From Hetaerina americana (lineage: Eukaryota; Arthropoda; Insecta; Odonata; Calopterygidae), in the NCBI GenBank assembly GCA_022747635.1, contig JAKTNV010000001.1, positions 37,849,351 to 37,913,350 on the forward strand: 64,000 nucleotides of DNA. The letters run 5' to 3'. Position 1 is the stretch's first letter. Every line of letters begins with the position of its first letter. The notes under the pieces are model-generated. The model had not been told where the DNA came from and did no database searches. It saw nothing but the letters and a program-made list of their open reading frames with translations. This document shows, piece by piece, positions 34,761-47,500 of the stretch. The position numbers and the translations under genes were made by a program.

Positions 34761-36142
34761 GATTCAAGTTCTTCGGCAAAACCCTCCTGCTGAGTGCAAA
34801 AGGTTTAGAATGACCGTCATTTGAGATGCAGTTTAATGCTCGGTGGTTAAGAATGGTTACAAAAGGGTTACGAGTGTTTCTCAATTGGACCGTGAGCTCG
34901 AGTGCCTCTTTAAGGGTCCCTTCATTCGGCATTTTACATATAATGCTCCTCCGATTCTCGTAGTAAAATTTTCTACACATGATAAAAAATATAATTCTGC
35001 TGTACCTTAAGAAAATCAATTAATCAGTCGCAAAAATGAAGGAAACTTAACTGTTATTCAGCGTGGTAAAAACAATTGGTCAAATTTTTACGAGGTAAAG
35101 GCTAATACTCTTTCACCTCGTGACATCAGCACAATTACAATCTATTTACATCGGCCTGATTTCGGCGGATGTATTGAAATTATAGCCGAGAATCCAAATA
35201 ATGTAAGCGTGAATTTTACAAAGAGTATCTACTGCTTCGGTCACGAATTCGCTTTGGTTAATTATGACTCAGCCATAAAACTAATGATTTAAGTATAATC
35301 CTGATTTTATAGTTTTTGCGACAAGAGGAAAAAAATCACGGATAACATAGAGCTCACGTAAAAATGGGTAAGGTTGGCTTCCAACCTTGACTCACAAACG
35401 AGAGCAGACTCCACAACGCGCATGTTAATTCCAATTCTACGTCAAAGTTTACATATCAACATGCATAAAAATAAAACTTGAAAACTATAAAAAACAATTC
35501 CAAAACACCAGGGCTATCTGTGAGTCTTTCAGATATATTGAACGGGGGGAATCTCTTCTTTGGCCCTGACCTCCATTTGATCCACTTCTCGATGAAGCGG
35601 TGAAATTCTTACTTTACCACAAAGAAGAGAGCGCTGAAAATAATACTGTGACGATTATCTTCGTAGTGAAGTAGCGCGTTACTTGTAACTTTTTCGAGTA
35701 GGATGCAAGTTCAAATTTAAATGTAAGATACGTTTCTTAGATTCATAGTAAGAAATATAACGACTTAAAATGTCACCAGAAACGAAATCTACCAATGCTT
35801 TTAATAGCGCAACCATGGATTTTCATTCAGCCAGCGTTTTTGTTAAAAACCTCGAGTCTCTTAATTGAACAAATATAATTTAAAACCTATAAGATACTCG
35901 TCAAACTGTAATAAAATGGAATGGACGAAGATATCCAGTGTTGCATAACTTTACATGTGAAGTGAGACAATTTCTTTACCAGCTGTATTCGTCACTACAC
36001 TTATGTGTAATGTAGAGGACATTTTTATTTTATTCCACTACTTCTCTTCGATTAGATTCTTAAGCGATTCCTTTTAGACTATGGTTCTTGGCCAGATCCA
36101 CAATAAAACCCATCCCTTCCCATTTTGTATATTAATTCATTT
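34761..36142. other. Intergenic, nothing recognised
   Basis: This is AT-rich sequence with no element, gene or RNA recognised. Confidence 0.5.
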
Positions 36143-36144
36143 GG

Positions 36145-36500
36145 ATTATTATTATTATTGGGTGGTCTACCGGTTAAGGTAGGTTTTTGGATGGACACAG
36201 CTAACAAATAATTATTTTGGGACTCCTAACAAAACACAAAATCCAGTCTCCTACTCTAAATCAGGTCCCTCTTCATCTCTGAGTCTTCCTTCCTCCCTTC
36301 ATCCCGTCCAACATCCCTATTCTGTTCCTGCCCTTTCCTCGTTTGCCTAACATTCCACCCTCGACTACAGTTTTCAGCATTCCACTGCCAATCAATACGC
36401 CCTTCACCCATTTTTCCTGCCTCCATAGGATTTCTCCCGACAAACCTCTCCCTTCGCCCACCATACCAAGTACCAAAAAATAGAATGACTTACACAAAAT
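36145..36500 (-). mobile_element. RTE-type LINE 3' end with (AAT)n tail
   Basis: The minus strand encodes WRQEKWVKGVLIGSGMLKTV then VEGGMLGKRGKGRNRIGMLD and GMKGG, the C-terminal region of an RTE-class ORF. The 3' UTR follows, ending CCAAAAACCTACCTTAACCG and a short AAT microsatellite (36145-36160), as is typical of RTE termini. It is 5'-truncated. Confidence 0.75.
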
Positions 36501-37254
36501 ACTTTTTCCTGCGGTGCTTCCACCTTAATTCCGATTGGAATACGATAATAATGATATAGTACGCCAGAAATTCAAAGCTTATAAGAGTTCTCATTTAATG
36601 AAGTAATTTAGATTGATTTTCTGTTCCTATAGCCGTAGATTTTGGAAAAAAAAGCAAATTGCTACGAAAATCAACGGCAACAGAACAGCAACACATAATA
36701 CAAGAAATGTGACACTACCGTCATTGGCGCCATTTTTAACCCTTGTATCATTAAACAGTTTCATAAAAAAATCAATGCTGTAAACAGTTTTTCCATGGGA
36801 ATATTCCTCCAGTTACGTTTGCAACGGCACATTTTTATGGAGGAAAACAGATAAGGTAATGTTTAAACCATGCTAAAATTGTTTCATTTTTCATTGAAAA
36901 TAACTGAACGTAACTGTCTAATAACGACAAAGATATTTCTAAGGGGTCACACTAAAAGTAGAGTACCATTTCACGACGATCTGGTAAGTATTTGGCTTTC
37001 TGAGAATGTTAAAACTTCGGAACTGATTGCGTTTATTTTCAGGTTTCGCATGCAGTAGCATTTGCCTTTTAGTAAACGCTAAGGCTGACATAAAAGAGAG
37101 AAATACTAACTCTCAAACAGTGAAAAGAGCCGTAAGCTGTTTTGAAGAAAAAAGGTCGACAGCAACAGTGTGTGGAAGCGATATCTGGGAGTAAATATTT
37201 AGTTTTTTTTGTAACCAATTCAATACTTAATTTTCATCAAAGATAGTTTAGCTG

Positions 37255-37640
37255 TTATAGGTAGGTTTTGACGGTACCTAACGACAAATTACACTTGTAT
37301 CTCATTTATGCTACACAGAATTGCATTTCCAAAATCAATGGCGTACTTCTTATGTATCACGCGAGCCTCTTATTTGCCCCACATTACTTCTTTCTTCATT
37401 TCTTTCAAACTTAACTGCTTTCATGCTGCCCAAAAATCCTACTTTCTTCCTTCCTGTAGTCCGCTCACACAACATTCTCCATTCCGTCACGGTTTTCATC
37501 ATCCCACTACCTTACAATACAATATATACATATTTTCCCCATCCACTTTCTCTGCCCTATTCGGATTTCCCGTAGCAATTTCCTCTCTTCACCCACCCCA
37601 TTTAATACTTCAGAGTTTGCCTAGCTTACTCATTCAAGGA
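37255..37640 (-). mobile_element. RTE-type LINE 3' end, degraded
   Basis: The minus strand shows a degraded MMKTVTEWRMLCERTTG segment homologous to the 36273 coding end, and a terminal CAAAACCTACCTATAAC. It has the same orientation as its neighbours. Confidence 0.6.
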
Positions 37641-37644
37641 ATTC

Positions 37645-37730
37645 CACCGATTAAAGGTAGGTTTTGGACGGTCCTTGGCGACTATTTACTGTTTAGAGAA
37701 ATTTATTTCACTGCTCCACTAGCCAGTAAA
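37645..37730 (-). mobile_element. RTE 3' UTR fragment
   Basis: A second copy of the terminal motif (GTCCAAAACCTACCTTTAAT on the minus strand) abuts the previous fragment, so this is a separate, very short 5'-truncated insertion. Confidence 0.55.
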
Positions 37731-39177
37731 CCTATCCTGGAAATTTAACGTAAGAATTTATACAGGTATAACGAAACCTTGACTTTTGCACAGTCCGATT
37801 TATGCTTATCCTTATATTCCTTCCTATTTTCTTTAACGCCCTTTTTCAGTCGAGACCAAAATTTGCGTTGTCACATTGCTGAGTCGGCCATTTCCTTATT
37901 TGGACAATTTTAGCACGTACTTTTTTACTTGCCCTAAGATTTTTATCCCCACATTTGCATAGAAATTTCAGTTTCGAAATTAGGTTATTTGATTAATTTT
38001 AACCTCCCAGTTTTCCGTTCCGAAAATTAAGCAAAAAACCAGCGTGCTTCGCTTGTACCTAGTCAAAGACTCGTGGAAGCAAGTCGCGAAGTGAAATTTC
38101 CCAGCCTTACCAAAAATTGCCAAGAATTAAAAAAATCAACACGATAAAAATTATCGCAAGGCTCAAATAACTAATATCAGTCGCGCCCCTTGCGAAAAAA
38201 ATCCTTATTATGATGATGCTGGAAAATGGCGAAACTATTCGCTTTCGTATTACACTACACCATGATTCTAAACCTTGCCGAGTCATCGTAAGCATGACCT
38301 AAAACTAGAATTGTGCGGCAATCTTGGGTGCGACGAATGCAGGAGGGGAAAGAATATGATACCGGATATGTTTTAAAACTGAAATATTTCTTGGCACGAC
38401 TGTAACGAGTTACATAGAATTGACGAATGATTCCACCTGACCCTCACGCGCTTTCAGTGATCCAACTCACATGGGATCAAACCTGACGCGTCAATACGTG
38501 TCTTGTACCAAAAGGTTACCGACTGTTGTAAAGCCTTCGTTTGTGGTGGTCCATGCTGACATTCTGTTTGTTCCAACTCTTTCGAAATAAAAGCCAAAGA
38601 CTTGAAATGGCTAAGGGCAGCTTTTCTGAGACCCAATAAATAATTGGGGCGGAATTTCTTCTGCATCTACATAATTTCCTTCCTAAGAAAAGGCACGCAC
38701 CACGTCCAATTTTTGTAAATTATCTTTCGTATATTATTGCAAAACCCTTGGTACTTTCTAAAATCTGCCTACAATGAAGGAAATTGTTATTATTCAATAA
38801 AATTGTACCAGATATGGATGCATAACCCCTTTCAGGGGGGCACGAACAAAAACGTTATAGACAATTTATAGTAACTACCGCCACTTTTATACGAATACGC
38901 GTGGGTGAAGGGATCCGATTTCTGACGGATAAGCACCACAAAAGTTTTACCCAGATTTTCCCGCCGAAGGATACCGATTCACCCGATATTCTTTCCCGTC
39001 TATAATCCCAAAACTTTATTTCCCGGTGTTTTAAGTATATTTTAAAGGGTAAACCGGGGCCTAACCATTAATAATGGGGTCGCATTTGCTAACTTGAGGA
39101 TAAAATTCATTGGCCTGTTTGGCATGACCATTAATTTCTGGGGTGAAAAGTCCGGACTACATTGCAATTGTAATTAA
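37731..39177. other. Intergenic, nothing recognised
   Basis: No element or gene was recognised in this stretch. Confidence 0.5.
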
Positions 39178-39779
39178 ATTTGAAAAAATGCGTAGTAATA
39201 CATTTTTGGGAAAAGAGTAATTCCCTCCCATTTAGTTACAAAGGGAAACAAACTGAAATCGCGAGGGTATATTCCTTTAAATACTTGGGTGTAACAATTA
39301 CTCACGATCTGTCCTGGGGAAGCCACATACGAGAAATATGCGGTCGTGCTAATAAAAAATTGGGATTTGTAAAAAGAGTGCTGGGTAAATGTGACGAAAA
39401 AGTGAAGGAACGATGTTTTCTTGCCCTAGTCGGGCCCCACCTAGAGTATGCTGCCAGTATATGGTATCCTTAAGAGATAAATTTGATTTCGGTATTGGAT
39501 CGAGTTCAGCGGAGGGGGGCTAAATTTGTTAAACATTGTTATGAGCAACGCAGTAGCGTAACTACTTTGCTAGAAAATTTAGGCTGGGATTCCTTCAAAC
39601 AGCGGCGTTTACAATATAGATTAAACTTATTGAAAACATTTAAAGATGGGTCCTTTTCCGATGACATCAAGAACATAATACGAACCCCAACGTATTACGG
39701 GCGGAGGGATCACGAATATAAGATTAGAGAGACTGCAAGACTGACAGGTTTAAATGGTCATTTTTTCCAAGAACAATAA
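39178..39779 (+). mobile_element. CR1/Jockey-type LINE, 5'-truncated, one nonsense codon
   Basis: The plus strand encodes the end of a non-LTR reverse transcriptase: KYLGVTITHDLSWGSHIREI, then KKLGFVKRVLG, LVGPHLEYAASIWYP, a TAA, then LDRVQRRGAKFVKHCYEQRS and LNLLKTFKDGSFSDDIKNII to a stop at 39779. The YLGV and LEYA motifs are the usual post-RT thumb signature. Only one in-frame stop (39474) breaks about 200 codons, so it is much younger than the 22040 relic. The catalytic RT motifs are missing through 5' truncation. Confidence 0.88.
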
Positions 39780-40461
39780 GAGACCAGAATGCTTGTAATC
39801 GAAATCCCCCACTAGTCGGCTCGACATAATAAGTATTAACCTACAAGGTTGCGACTGCGTATAGTTATACTAGTATATTTATATTTTTTTGCAAGTTCCA
39901 CCCACCTTTCCCCATCCATTTCAAAAACCCTAACCCCCTCATCCCTTACCCTTTCCTCCTGGTGCTGCACCTCTGCCACACACCTTTTTGATGGCTCCCA
40001 GGGTATTGATGAAGACTACATTAATTTCGATTATTTGTTGCTACGCCGGTCTATTTGTCTTTTAATGTAGTGCACTGACGGCGACGTTTAATGGCGTTTC
40101 GTTTGACTAAGTGTAGTTTTAATTGGATGGGTACATGAACAGAGCTGACTCAATAATTTACTGACATGACAGGTCGAATTCCAAGAAACTGCGGGAGATG
40201 CCGCAACAGTAATGTTTAACGGAGTCATCCGCTTATATGCATTTCAATGCAACTATTTCAGAGTCAAAATCATTTGCCGTGACCGGAATCCCAGTCAAAG
40301 CGAATGATTTCTACACTCCGGCATTGTTGAATGTGAATGCCAGGTCGATATAAGACGAAATTAAATAATTATGATTGTGAACTGCGCGTCGCAACACAGC
40401 AATTCTACAGATACTTGGCGTTAACTCAAGCAAGTCATATTTGAAATATCTGCAGAGCAGT
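39780..40461. other. LINE 3' UTR and unassigned sequence
   Basis: The first 100-300 bases may be the 3' UTR of the CR1-type copy. No poly-A or repeat terminus could be fixed. Confidence 0.4.
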
Positions 40462-40745
40462 TCGAGGACGAACGCGGTAGTCCAGTGGGTAGAGCGTTGG
40501 ACTGCTGACCAGAGGGTCCCGGGTTCGATTCCTGGGGAAGGCACTCTGGGAACCTGCAGCTCCACCCCAGCTATGTAATTTATCGGGTACCATGTCATCC
40601 CGGGAAGCCATAACCGGCACAGGCAAAGGAACTGGCCCTCCTACCTTGATGTGTAAATTTCACACGCTGTCGGGCTTAATACTGGGTAAATTCTTTCATC
40701 ACCTACCAAACCGACCTTTGGGTTGATTACTGTGTTCATGGTTTA
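40462..40745 (+). mobile_element. tRNA-derived SINE, well preserved
   Basis: The head contains box A (TAGTCCAGTGGGTAGAGC from 40478) and a perfect box B (GGTTCGATTCC at 40522-40532), the internal RNA polymerase III promoter. The body shares GATGTGTAAATTTCACACGC and CGGGCTTAATACTGGGTAAA with the 24179 copy. An AT-rich tail leads into the LINE 3' end at 40757. Confidence 0.82.
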
Positions 40746-40756
40746 TATATATATAT

Positions 40757-43700
40757 TGAGAGAGTAATCTACCGGTTAAGATAGGTTTTGGAGGACATAA
40801 CTAGTCAATATTTTGTTATTCCTAACACAACACAATCCAGCAACCTACTGTACATCAAATCCTTCTTCATCTCCTCCCTTCATCCCATCTAACATCCCTA
40901 TCCTGTCACTGCCCATTCCTTGTTTGCCTAACATTCTACCCTGTATTACAGTCTTCAATATTCCACTGCTCATCAATATGCCCTTCATCCATTTTCCCTA
41001 CATCCTCGTTGCCTACACTCACTGCCTTATTTGATTTCATCTCCCTCGATGCCCTTTCTCTTTGTTGAGAATGCCTGGACCTAAGCTATCTTCATTTACG
41101 TCATATTCTCTTTCAATGACAAACCTTGTTGGCATAAGTTCTTACACCATACAGTTCTTCCAAATTTTCCTTCCAACACTCTTGGATCTTTTCTGTTTCA
41201 ATAATTATTTTACCCGACTTATCTCTAACTGTTAGCACAGATCTTCCCTTCTTAATTCCCGATAGTGATTTCTCATGGTACTCTCCATATCCTAACACTG
41301 TGTCTTCCACCATGCTTCTTTAGCTGTATTTGTTGCCTGTCTCAATTTATTATTGAACGTTTTATACTTTCTTCTCACTAGCCCAGAGTTTATGCTCTCC
41401 CATTTTCTTCACTCATCTATCTTTCTAATCATCTCATCCGTGATCCATGGTTTCCTTGTCATTTTCCCATTAATGGTTCCCAGTTTCATTTGCAGCTTTA
41501 GATATTCCTTTTTTGATATAACCCCATTTTTCCTCGACAGTACTCAGCTCTTTACTCTCATCCATGATTTTCTCTACAGCCTCTTGATACTCCTTATTAG
41601 TCATCCCAGTTAATGCTTCTACATTCCATTTCCTAACCTGACACCCGTCTTATATTTTTGGGATGGATGCTACACTTCATCATAAACAAAATTGTGGTCA
41701 GAGTCCACGTCTGCTCCCGGGAAGCTGTGTGAATTGATCCCACTGCTATTAAACCTGTGTCTAACCAGAATATAATCTAGCTGATACCTTAGTGAATCAC
41801 CTGGCATTTTCCATGTATACCTATGCCTTTTGTGGTGCCTAAACCAAGTGTTGGTGATGACTAACCCATCTCCTGCTGAAGTTAATTTCTTTCTTCGCAC
41901 GGTCATTCCTTGTGCCTAAACCGTAGTCCCTCACCTCATCACCATCCCTTCCTTCACCTACCATCGCATTCAATCCCCCAACACTATCAAATGTTTCCAT
42001 ACAGGAAAACTTGCAATTATGTCCTCTAACTGATGGTATATCCTATCCACTTCTTCCTCCTTATGATTGCTCGGTGGCATGTATACCAGAACAATGACCA
42101 AGTTTGTCGGTACTGCTTTTATCTCTACCATTAATATTCTATCCATAGCTTGTTCTATGCTGACTATGCTTCTTCCTCCCTCTTCATTTAATATTATGGC
42201 AACCCATTGTTGGCTCTTGTACCCGCCGCTGTATATTACAAGGGAAAGCCCAGAAGTACCTGGCCTAACCTAGAGATAGAGGTAGTTGTTTGAAAAATAT
42301 CACTCAATTAGAAAGTATGCGATATATAAAGCATATGTTTCAAGTTTGAAGATGCCACATTGTTTAGTATTTGTTTGGCAGCCGTCAATAGTGAACGTTT
42401 TCAGTGAATTTGTGAAAATTGAGGCAATTGGTCACTGTTATGTGATACAATACTTTTATTTCAAAGGCCTCACCCCAACCAATATAAAAAATAATCTGGA
42501 TTCTACTCTGGTTAAGTCTGCTTCTTTGTTCACAACAGTAAAATATTGAGTAGCAAAGTTTAAACGCGGCCATATGAGCTGTCAAAACAAGCATCGTATT
42601 GGTTGACCAAATGAGGTGATGACTCCAAAAAAGGTGAAGAAAATCCACGAAGTGATACTGGATGATAAATAACTGAAAGTCTGTGAGATAGCAGACATAA
42701 TAGGCATTTCAAAAAGTGTGGTACATTGCATATTAACTGAAAATTTGGGCATGAGAAAGCTGTGCACGAGATGAGTGCCCCGTTTGTTCACACATGCGCA
42801 AAACCAGTGTTGTGAAGATGTTTCAATTGAGTGTTTACCAAAGTTTCACAGCAACTAAGCAGAATTTTCGCATTGTTTCATAACAATGGATGAAACATGG
42901 GTCCATTACTTCAGACCCAAGACAGAAGAACAATCAGAACTATGAATTCAAATGGCAGAACCAGCTACAAAGAAGGCTATGACCATTGCATCGGCAGGCA
43001 AGGTCATGGCGTCGGTTTTTTGGGATGCACGAGGGATAATATTCATTGACTTTCTGAAAAAGGGAAAACTAACAACGGCGAGCATTATGCGAACTTATTG
43101 CAATGTTTGAGCGAAGAAATAAAGCAAAAGCGGCCGCATTTGGTTAAAACAAAGTGTTTTTCAGTCAAAACAATACATCAGCTCACATCCATTATCAAAA
43201 TGGCCAAAATTCATTAAGCAGAGTTTGAATTGCTACCTCATGCACCCTATTTGCCAGATTTAGCCCCCTTGGATTATTTTCAGTTCGCAAACTTGAAAAA
43301 ATGCCTCGGTGGTCAAAGATTTACCAACCGTGAAGAAGTGATGTCGGCAGTTAATGGCTATTTATAGGAGCAAGACAGTTCTTATTATAAAAAGGGTATC
43401 GAACGAATTGAACATCTCTGGGAAAAGTGTATAGAGCTGAAAGGAAATGATGTTGAAAAATACATTTTTTTTCAAAATGTTTGTGTTTTCTTTGTTGGGT
43501 CAGGTACTTCTGGAATTACCGTCATATTCTATAACTATCACTCCGGTAATCCCCGCCATCCTTCCATCTCACCTCGCATAAACCATAAATTTCTATATTT
43601 CCTCTTTCCACCTCTGGCTTAATATTCTCTAATTTTCTTGTCCTCAACATTGTCCAAAAATTCCAAGTTCCTATTCTAAGTAATTTGGTCTTCATCTTCT

Positions 43701-44180
43701 GTGTCTTCTGCTCTGCTGCTATCAGTTTTCCCTTGCAAGGGTTTTGTGAATTGATGACCACAGAAGCCATACCTCTCCCGTTGCCGGGCACTTCACATGG
43801 CTGATTGGGCTGAGTCCCGTAGTAGCCAGGACTCATATTCTCTAGTGTCCATCATTATATTCTTGGAAATGATGATTGAGTTGGTATCCCGTTGCCTCCT
43901 CAATAGTGTTTTCAACGAGACACCATCACTCAATGGCCACCCCACCGGGGTCAGACGCCTTTGCAGCCAACTCACTGAGGAACAGACGCTACGTAGACTA
44001 CCTTTCGTCTGGCTTCTATTCTTTGACCTATGGGTGACCCTACCAGGAGCAATTATCATTACTCCCGCCAGCACAGCTCTAGGGGTCATCGGAATGCACA
44101 GCCCTTCCACCATGTCTAGGTTGTAGTCCATGGGAAGGATCTTTAATATACTTTCTTTAAAACTACCAACCAAAATTAAG
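40757..44180 (-). mobile_element. RTE-type LINE, RT core deleted, interrupted by a mariner
   Basis: Read on the minus strand from 44180: KTKLLRIGTWNFWTMLRTRK and IEIYGLCEVRWKDGGDYRSD (apurinic-type endonuclease start), then the mariner insertion at 42236-43524. After it come IYSGGYKSQQWVAIILN, VLVYMPPS, YQLDYILVRHRFNSSG and DVDSDHNFV (endonuclease end), then ECWKENLEELYG. It then jumps to the degraded C-terminal region (GILKTVI, MLGKRG-like) and the terminal motif CCAAAACCTATCTTAACC. The reverse transcriptase palm is missing and several stops are present, so it is dead. Confidence 0.85.
42236..43524 (+). mobile_element. Mariner pseudogene nested in the RTE LINE
   Basis: The ends carry inverted CCAGAAGTACCTG motifs and TA flanks both sides (42234-42235 and 43525-43526). 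The plus strand encodes a degraded transposase: MPHCLVFVWQPSIVNVFSEF, an HTH, TMDETWVHYF with the first catalytic Asp, VFWDARGIIF, then LPDLAPLDYFQFANLKKCLG in broken frames. Frameshifts and stops make it inactive. It is the same family as 22563-23755. Removing the element and one TA rejoins the LINE reading as SYRI-YSGGYK. Confidence 0.9.
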
Positions 44181-46600
44181 TCTTTAAAATTATTCCCAGG
44201 CTAATGTTCAATTTATGAACTTGGGTCATATAAGTTCTGCTTAGCTATCTACCAGCTTAGGCTACCAGCAGATAACGAGATTTGATGTGTCACATCAATG
44301 GACATAGATTCTCAGGATAGCCTAGACTTGAATATCCAGGTTCGCCAAATATGGATAGTATGGATACCCAGATATTAGATGAATAGGACATTTAGCAGAT
44401 GATGGAAGCACAGTGCATTTAGACAGAAGCCTACAGATAGAGTTAGGTTTTCTAGCATTTGCATACCTTATTGCCACATTTTTCTCCTGTGTTACTATGA
44501 ACTGAGAATAAATACACTACGTATTAAGAATTAGGAAATTCAATTTTGTCTTTCAATCCTTCTTGGCTGGATTTAGGGACTGGATTAAGTTTACTGGGAA
44601 CTGAATCAAGCTTTCAAATAAAAAACTATATTCAGAATGAGAACTCAGAAATTTAACTCAAGACCCTTATGTCACACTATATTCAAACTTCTTAAATTGA
44701 AGTGACTGATATCCATACTAACATAAAACTACAAGGAGATTAGTATAGCACCCGCCTTAACAAAAGAATTACCAAACAATCTCACTGCTAGAAGTCTCAG
44801 CATTAACAACAAAGTACATAGTAGTTTTAAATACTTCCTCAGAATGGTTTTAATAAATTTATGTATTTCTTCATGGGTACTTCTTTATCTGTACATGTTT
44901 ACAAAACAAGACAGTTTTACTGATGGTTCAATTGACCATCCGAAAGAAGCAACCTGGAATTTCAGTAAAACTATCCTGTTTTAACAGGCATTATACATAT
45001 GGTGTAAATACCAATTATTATTTCTTTCTTAAATCTACTAAATTCAAAATACTGGTAGGAGACACCCTAGATTAAAATAGATTCTACATTCAAAGATTAG
45101 TACAGTAAAAACTCATTACATACTCCTATGTGATTGAATTGTGAAATTATTTATTGCAAAGATTGATTAGATCTATTAATACACACATTCAATAAATTAG
45201 AGTAATTCTAGAAAATTGTCCAACTGAGTGAAAAAATTAAATTTATCATATAGAAAGAGACACAATTGTATGCATTAAAATACGAAGTAATGCTCAAATC
45301 ATGTCGAAACATTTTCTGTCATATTACATCACCATTACTGAGCCTTCCATCCTTCTATCATAGAAGAAGGGTTTCATTACTGAAAGAGGTCTATTTGATC
45401 CAATCACTCCAAGGAAACTTCCTTGCTGCAGACAATCAAGCATGAGAGCACATGGGGAATCTCAAAGAATGTATACTTGACATGGAATGCAATATTGTTT
45501 GGTTTAGTACTTGCTTAAATAATTAAATGTTAACAACACACATCCATGCATTATTCAAAGGATTTATCTGCCCTTTGCCTGAGTTTCACGAGATATTATT
45601 TATATCATTTCCTTCTTATTACATTAGCAAACTGAGGAACTGCTAGCACAATCACAAGGGTGATAGACCACCATAGACTTACTCTAAGAGCCAACTTCAA
45701 ATTGAAGAGAAATCTATATAACAGCACAATTACCTAATCCCACAATTTAGGGAGAAACTGAGCCAAAATGCTGCACCATCAACACCATATATGTAGTACA
45801 AAAATATAATTATTGTCAATATCTTCATATGTCGCAGACATCATTTACTGGGTTATCCTTTTAATTTTTTCTCCAAACATCCTACTCATACTCTTTAAGG
45901 AACCTTTGACCATTATGGACTGGCAGTTAGACAACTGGTGATGTGATTTATATTGGCTCCACCATTTTCAGAAAAACTTTTAGGGAGCCAACTGATTTGT
46001 CAAGATGGACATAATTTATTCAAGTTTTGAATTAAGGCCATTTAAATTTGAGCAAATACAGATTTTCAAACAAAAAATAGTGTTATGTAATACCCTTTAG
46101 CAGATGATAGCTCTAGGGCAGAAATGATTAGCAATTAACATTTAAAATGTTGTAATTCCTTGAGTAATCATAAGAGTATTAGAAGAGGTAAATGATATTA
46201 AGAATATTTGCTAAAATTTTCATTAATGGTACTGCTCGTGGTTATATCGTTGTGTATGCAGAGACTTCTACCATTTATATTATATTTATCAACAAAATTG
46301 TCAAACATTTACCAAGTTAATCTCTTAGTCGTATCATGGGGGTTACTATTAAGTTAATTTAATTTATATTATCATAACATCACATTGACCAATAGTAAAT
46401 TGAATATTTTTATTAATTATCGTAAATATTAACCAAAATAAGGACCATTTTTAACAGGAAAGCAAACATTTTCTCACAAGCTCTCACATATATATCAAAA
46501 TTTTATAATTCAGAGTAAATATTCAAAGAAAATATTTACCAGGCATTTACAAGTAAAATTTGGCGAGCAAAGATAAATGGGATCAGGATCCAAAACAACA
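44181..46600. other. Intergenic, nothing recognised
   Basis: This is very AT-rich; no gene, RNA or repeat was recognised. Confidence 0.5.
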
Positions 46601-47289
46601 ACAAAGAAAATTGATAGTTTAAAGGCACTGAGGCACAAACCTGAATAAAATGGATTCAGCCTGGCATCTCCTGTAATCTTGTCCATGATTTACATTTATT
46701 TCCAACACCAATGGTGCTGGATAAGTTAGATTTGAACTGAAAACGAAAATTAAATGTTTAGTGTACCAGGCAATATTTCTTAGCATGGATATTATACAAG
46801 TCATGCAAACTATTGAAACTAAAGTTTTCACAGACAAAAACTTTTCATCGCATTGCTATCATATCCGCCATACCAGGCATAATTTCAAAGCAAGTTAAAC
46901 CATGAGAATGTAATACTCAACACATAAACATACTTTACTCATATGAAGAAGGAAAATGAAATCAATTTTTTGATACATAAAAGATTAAAGACTAAAGTAT
47001 AAAACATTCGACTGCATTAGGTGGTTTCTGAGGAAACTTGTCTATTTTTTAATCAGGCATGAACTTGCAACTATAAGCAAAAACAAATTGTAGGATAAAA
47101 AATGCTTGTGGTGTACACCACAAACAAGAGAAGATATATGGGATAATGAAAGATTAAGAAGATTCAAATTAATATACTTTCAGGTAAATATGAGAGTTCC
47201 CTATAAACCATGCAAATTGTTGTCTTCAAACACTTTACCACTCCAAAATTTTAACAAATTCAAAGGGTTACTACTGTCAAAACAGTAGT

Positions 47290-47500
47290 AGATTCAAGTG
47301 CAAGTGTTTATCTTGAAGAACATCGCTATAGCTCCTAATGTGGATATGCACAGCTTCATAATGTTGATAACTGCAATAGATAACGTTAATGATTGAATCA
47401 ACATCAGATCAAAACAGAAATATTGAATTCTGCGATGCAGCCTGTTCAGGAAAGGCATTATGGACATAGTGGTAGGTGTTCTGATGTTTTGGCTGGTCAC
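47290..47500 (-). pseudogene. Unrecognised protein-like stretch with one stop
   Basis: One minus frame reads DQPKHQNTYHYVHNAFPEQA then ASQNSIFLF, a TGA, and SDVDSIINVIYCSYQHYEAV then HIHIRSYSDVLQDKHLHLNL. That is about 67 codons with one stop. The QHYEAVH part faintly resembles the His end of OTU-type peptidases, but I do not claim this. It could be exons of an unidentified gene or a decayed transposon ORF. Confidence 0.25.

Noticed and set aside
40466..40540. Functional tRNA gene
   Set aside because: The A and B boxes are followed by a SINE body repeated elsewhere in the window, and the acceptor stem does not close; it is a SINE head.
46619..46760. Possible minus-strand exon after a TTTTCAG, reading TYPAPLVLEINVNHGQDYRR or, in another frame, SSTIGVGNKCKSW
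   Set aside because: Two frames look equally protein-like, the possible donor (GTTTGT) is weak and no neighbouring exon joins in phase.
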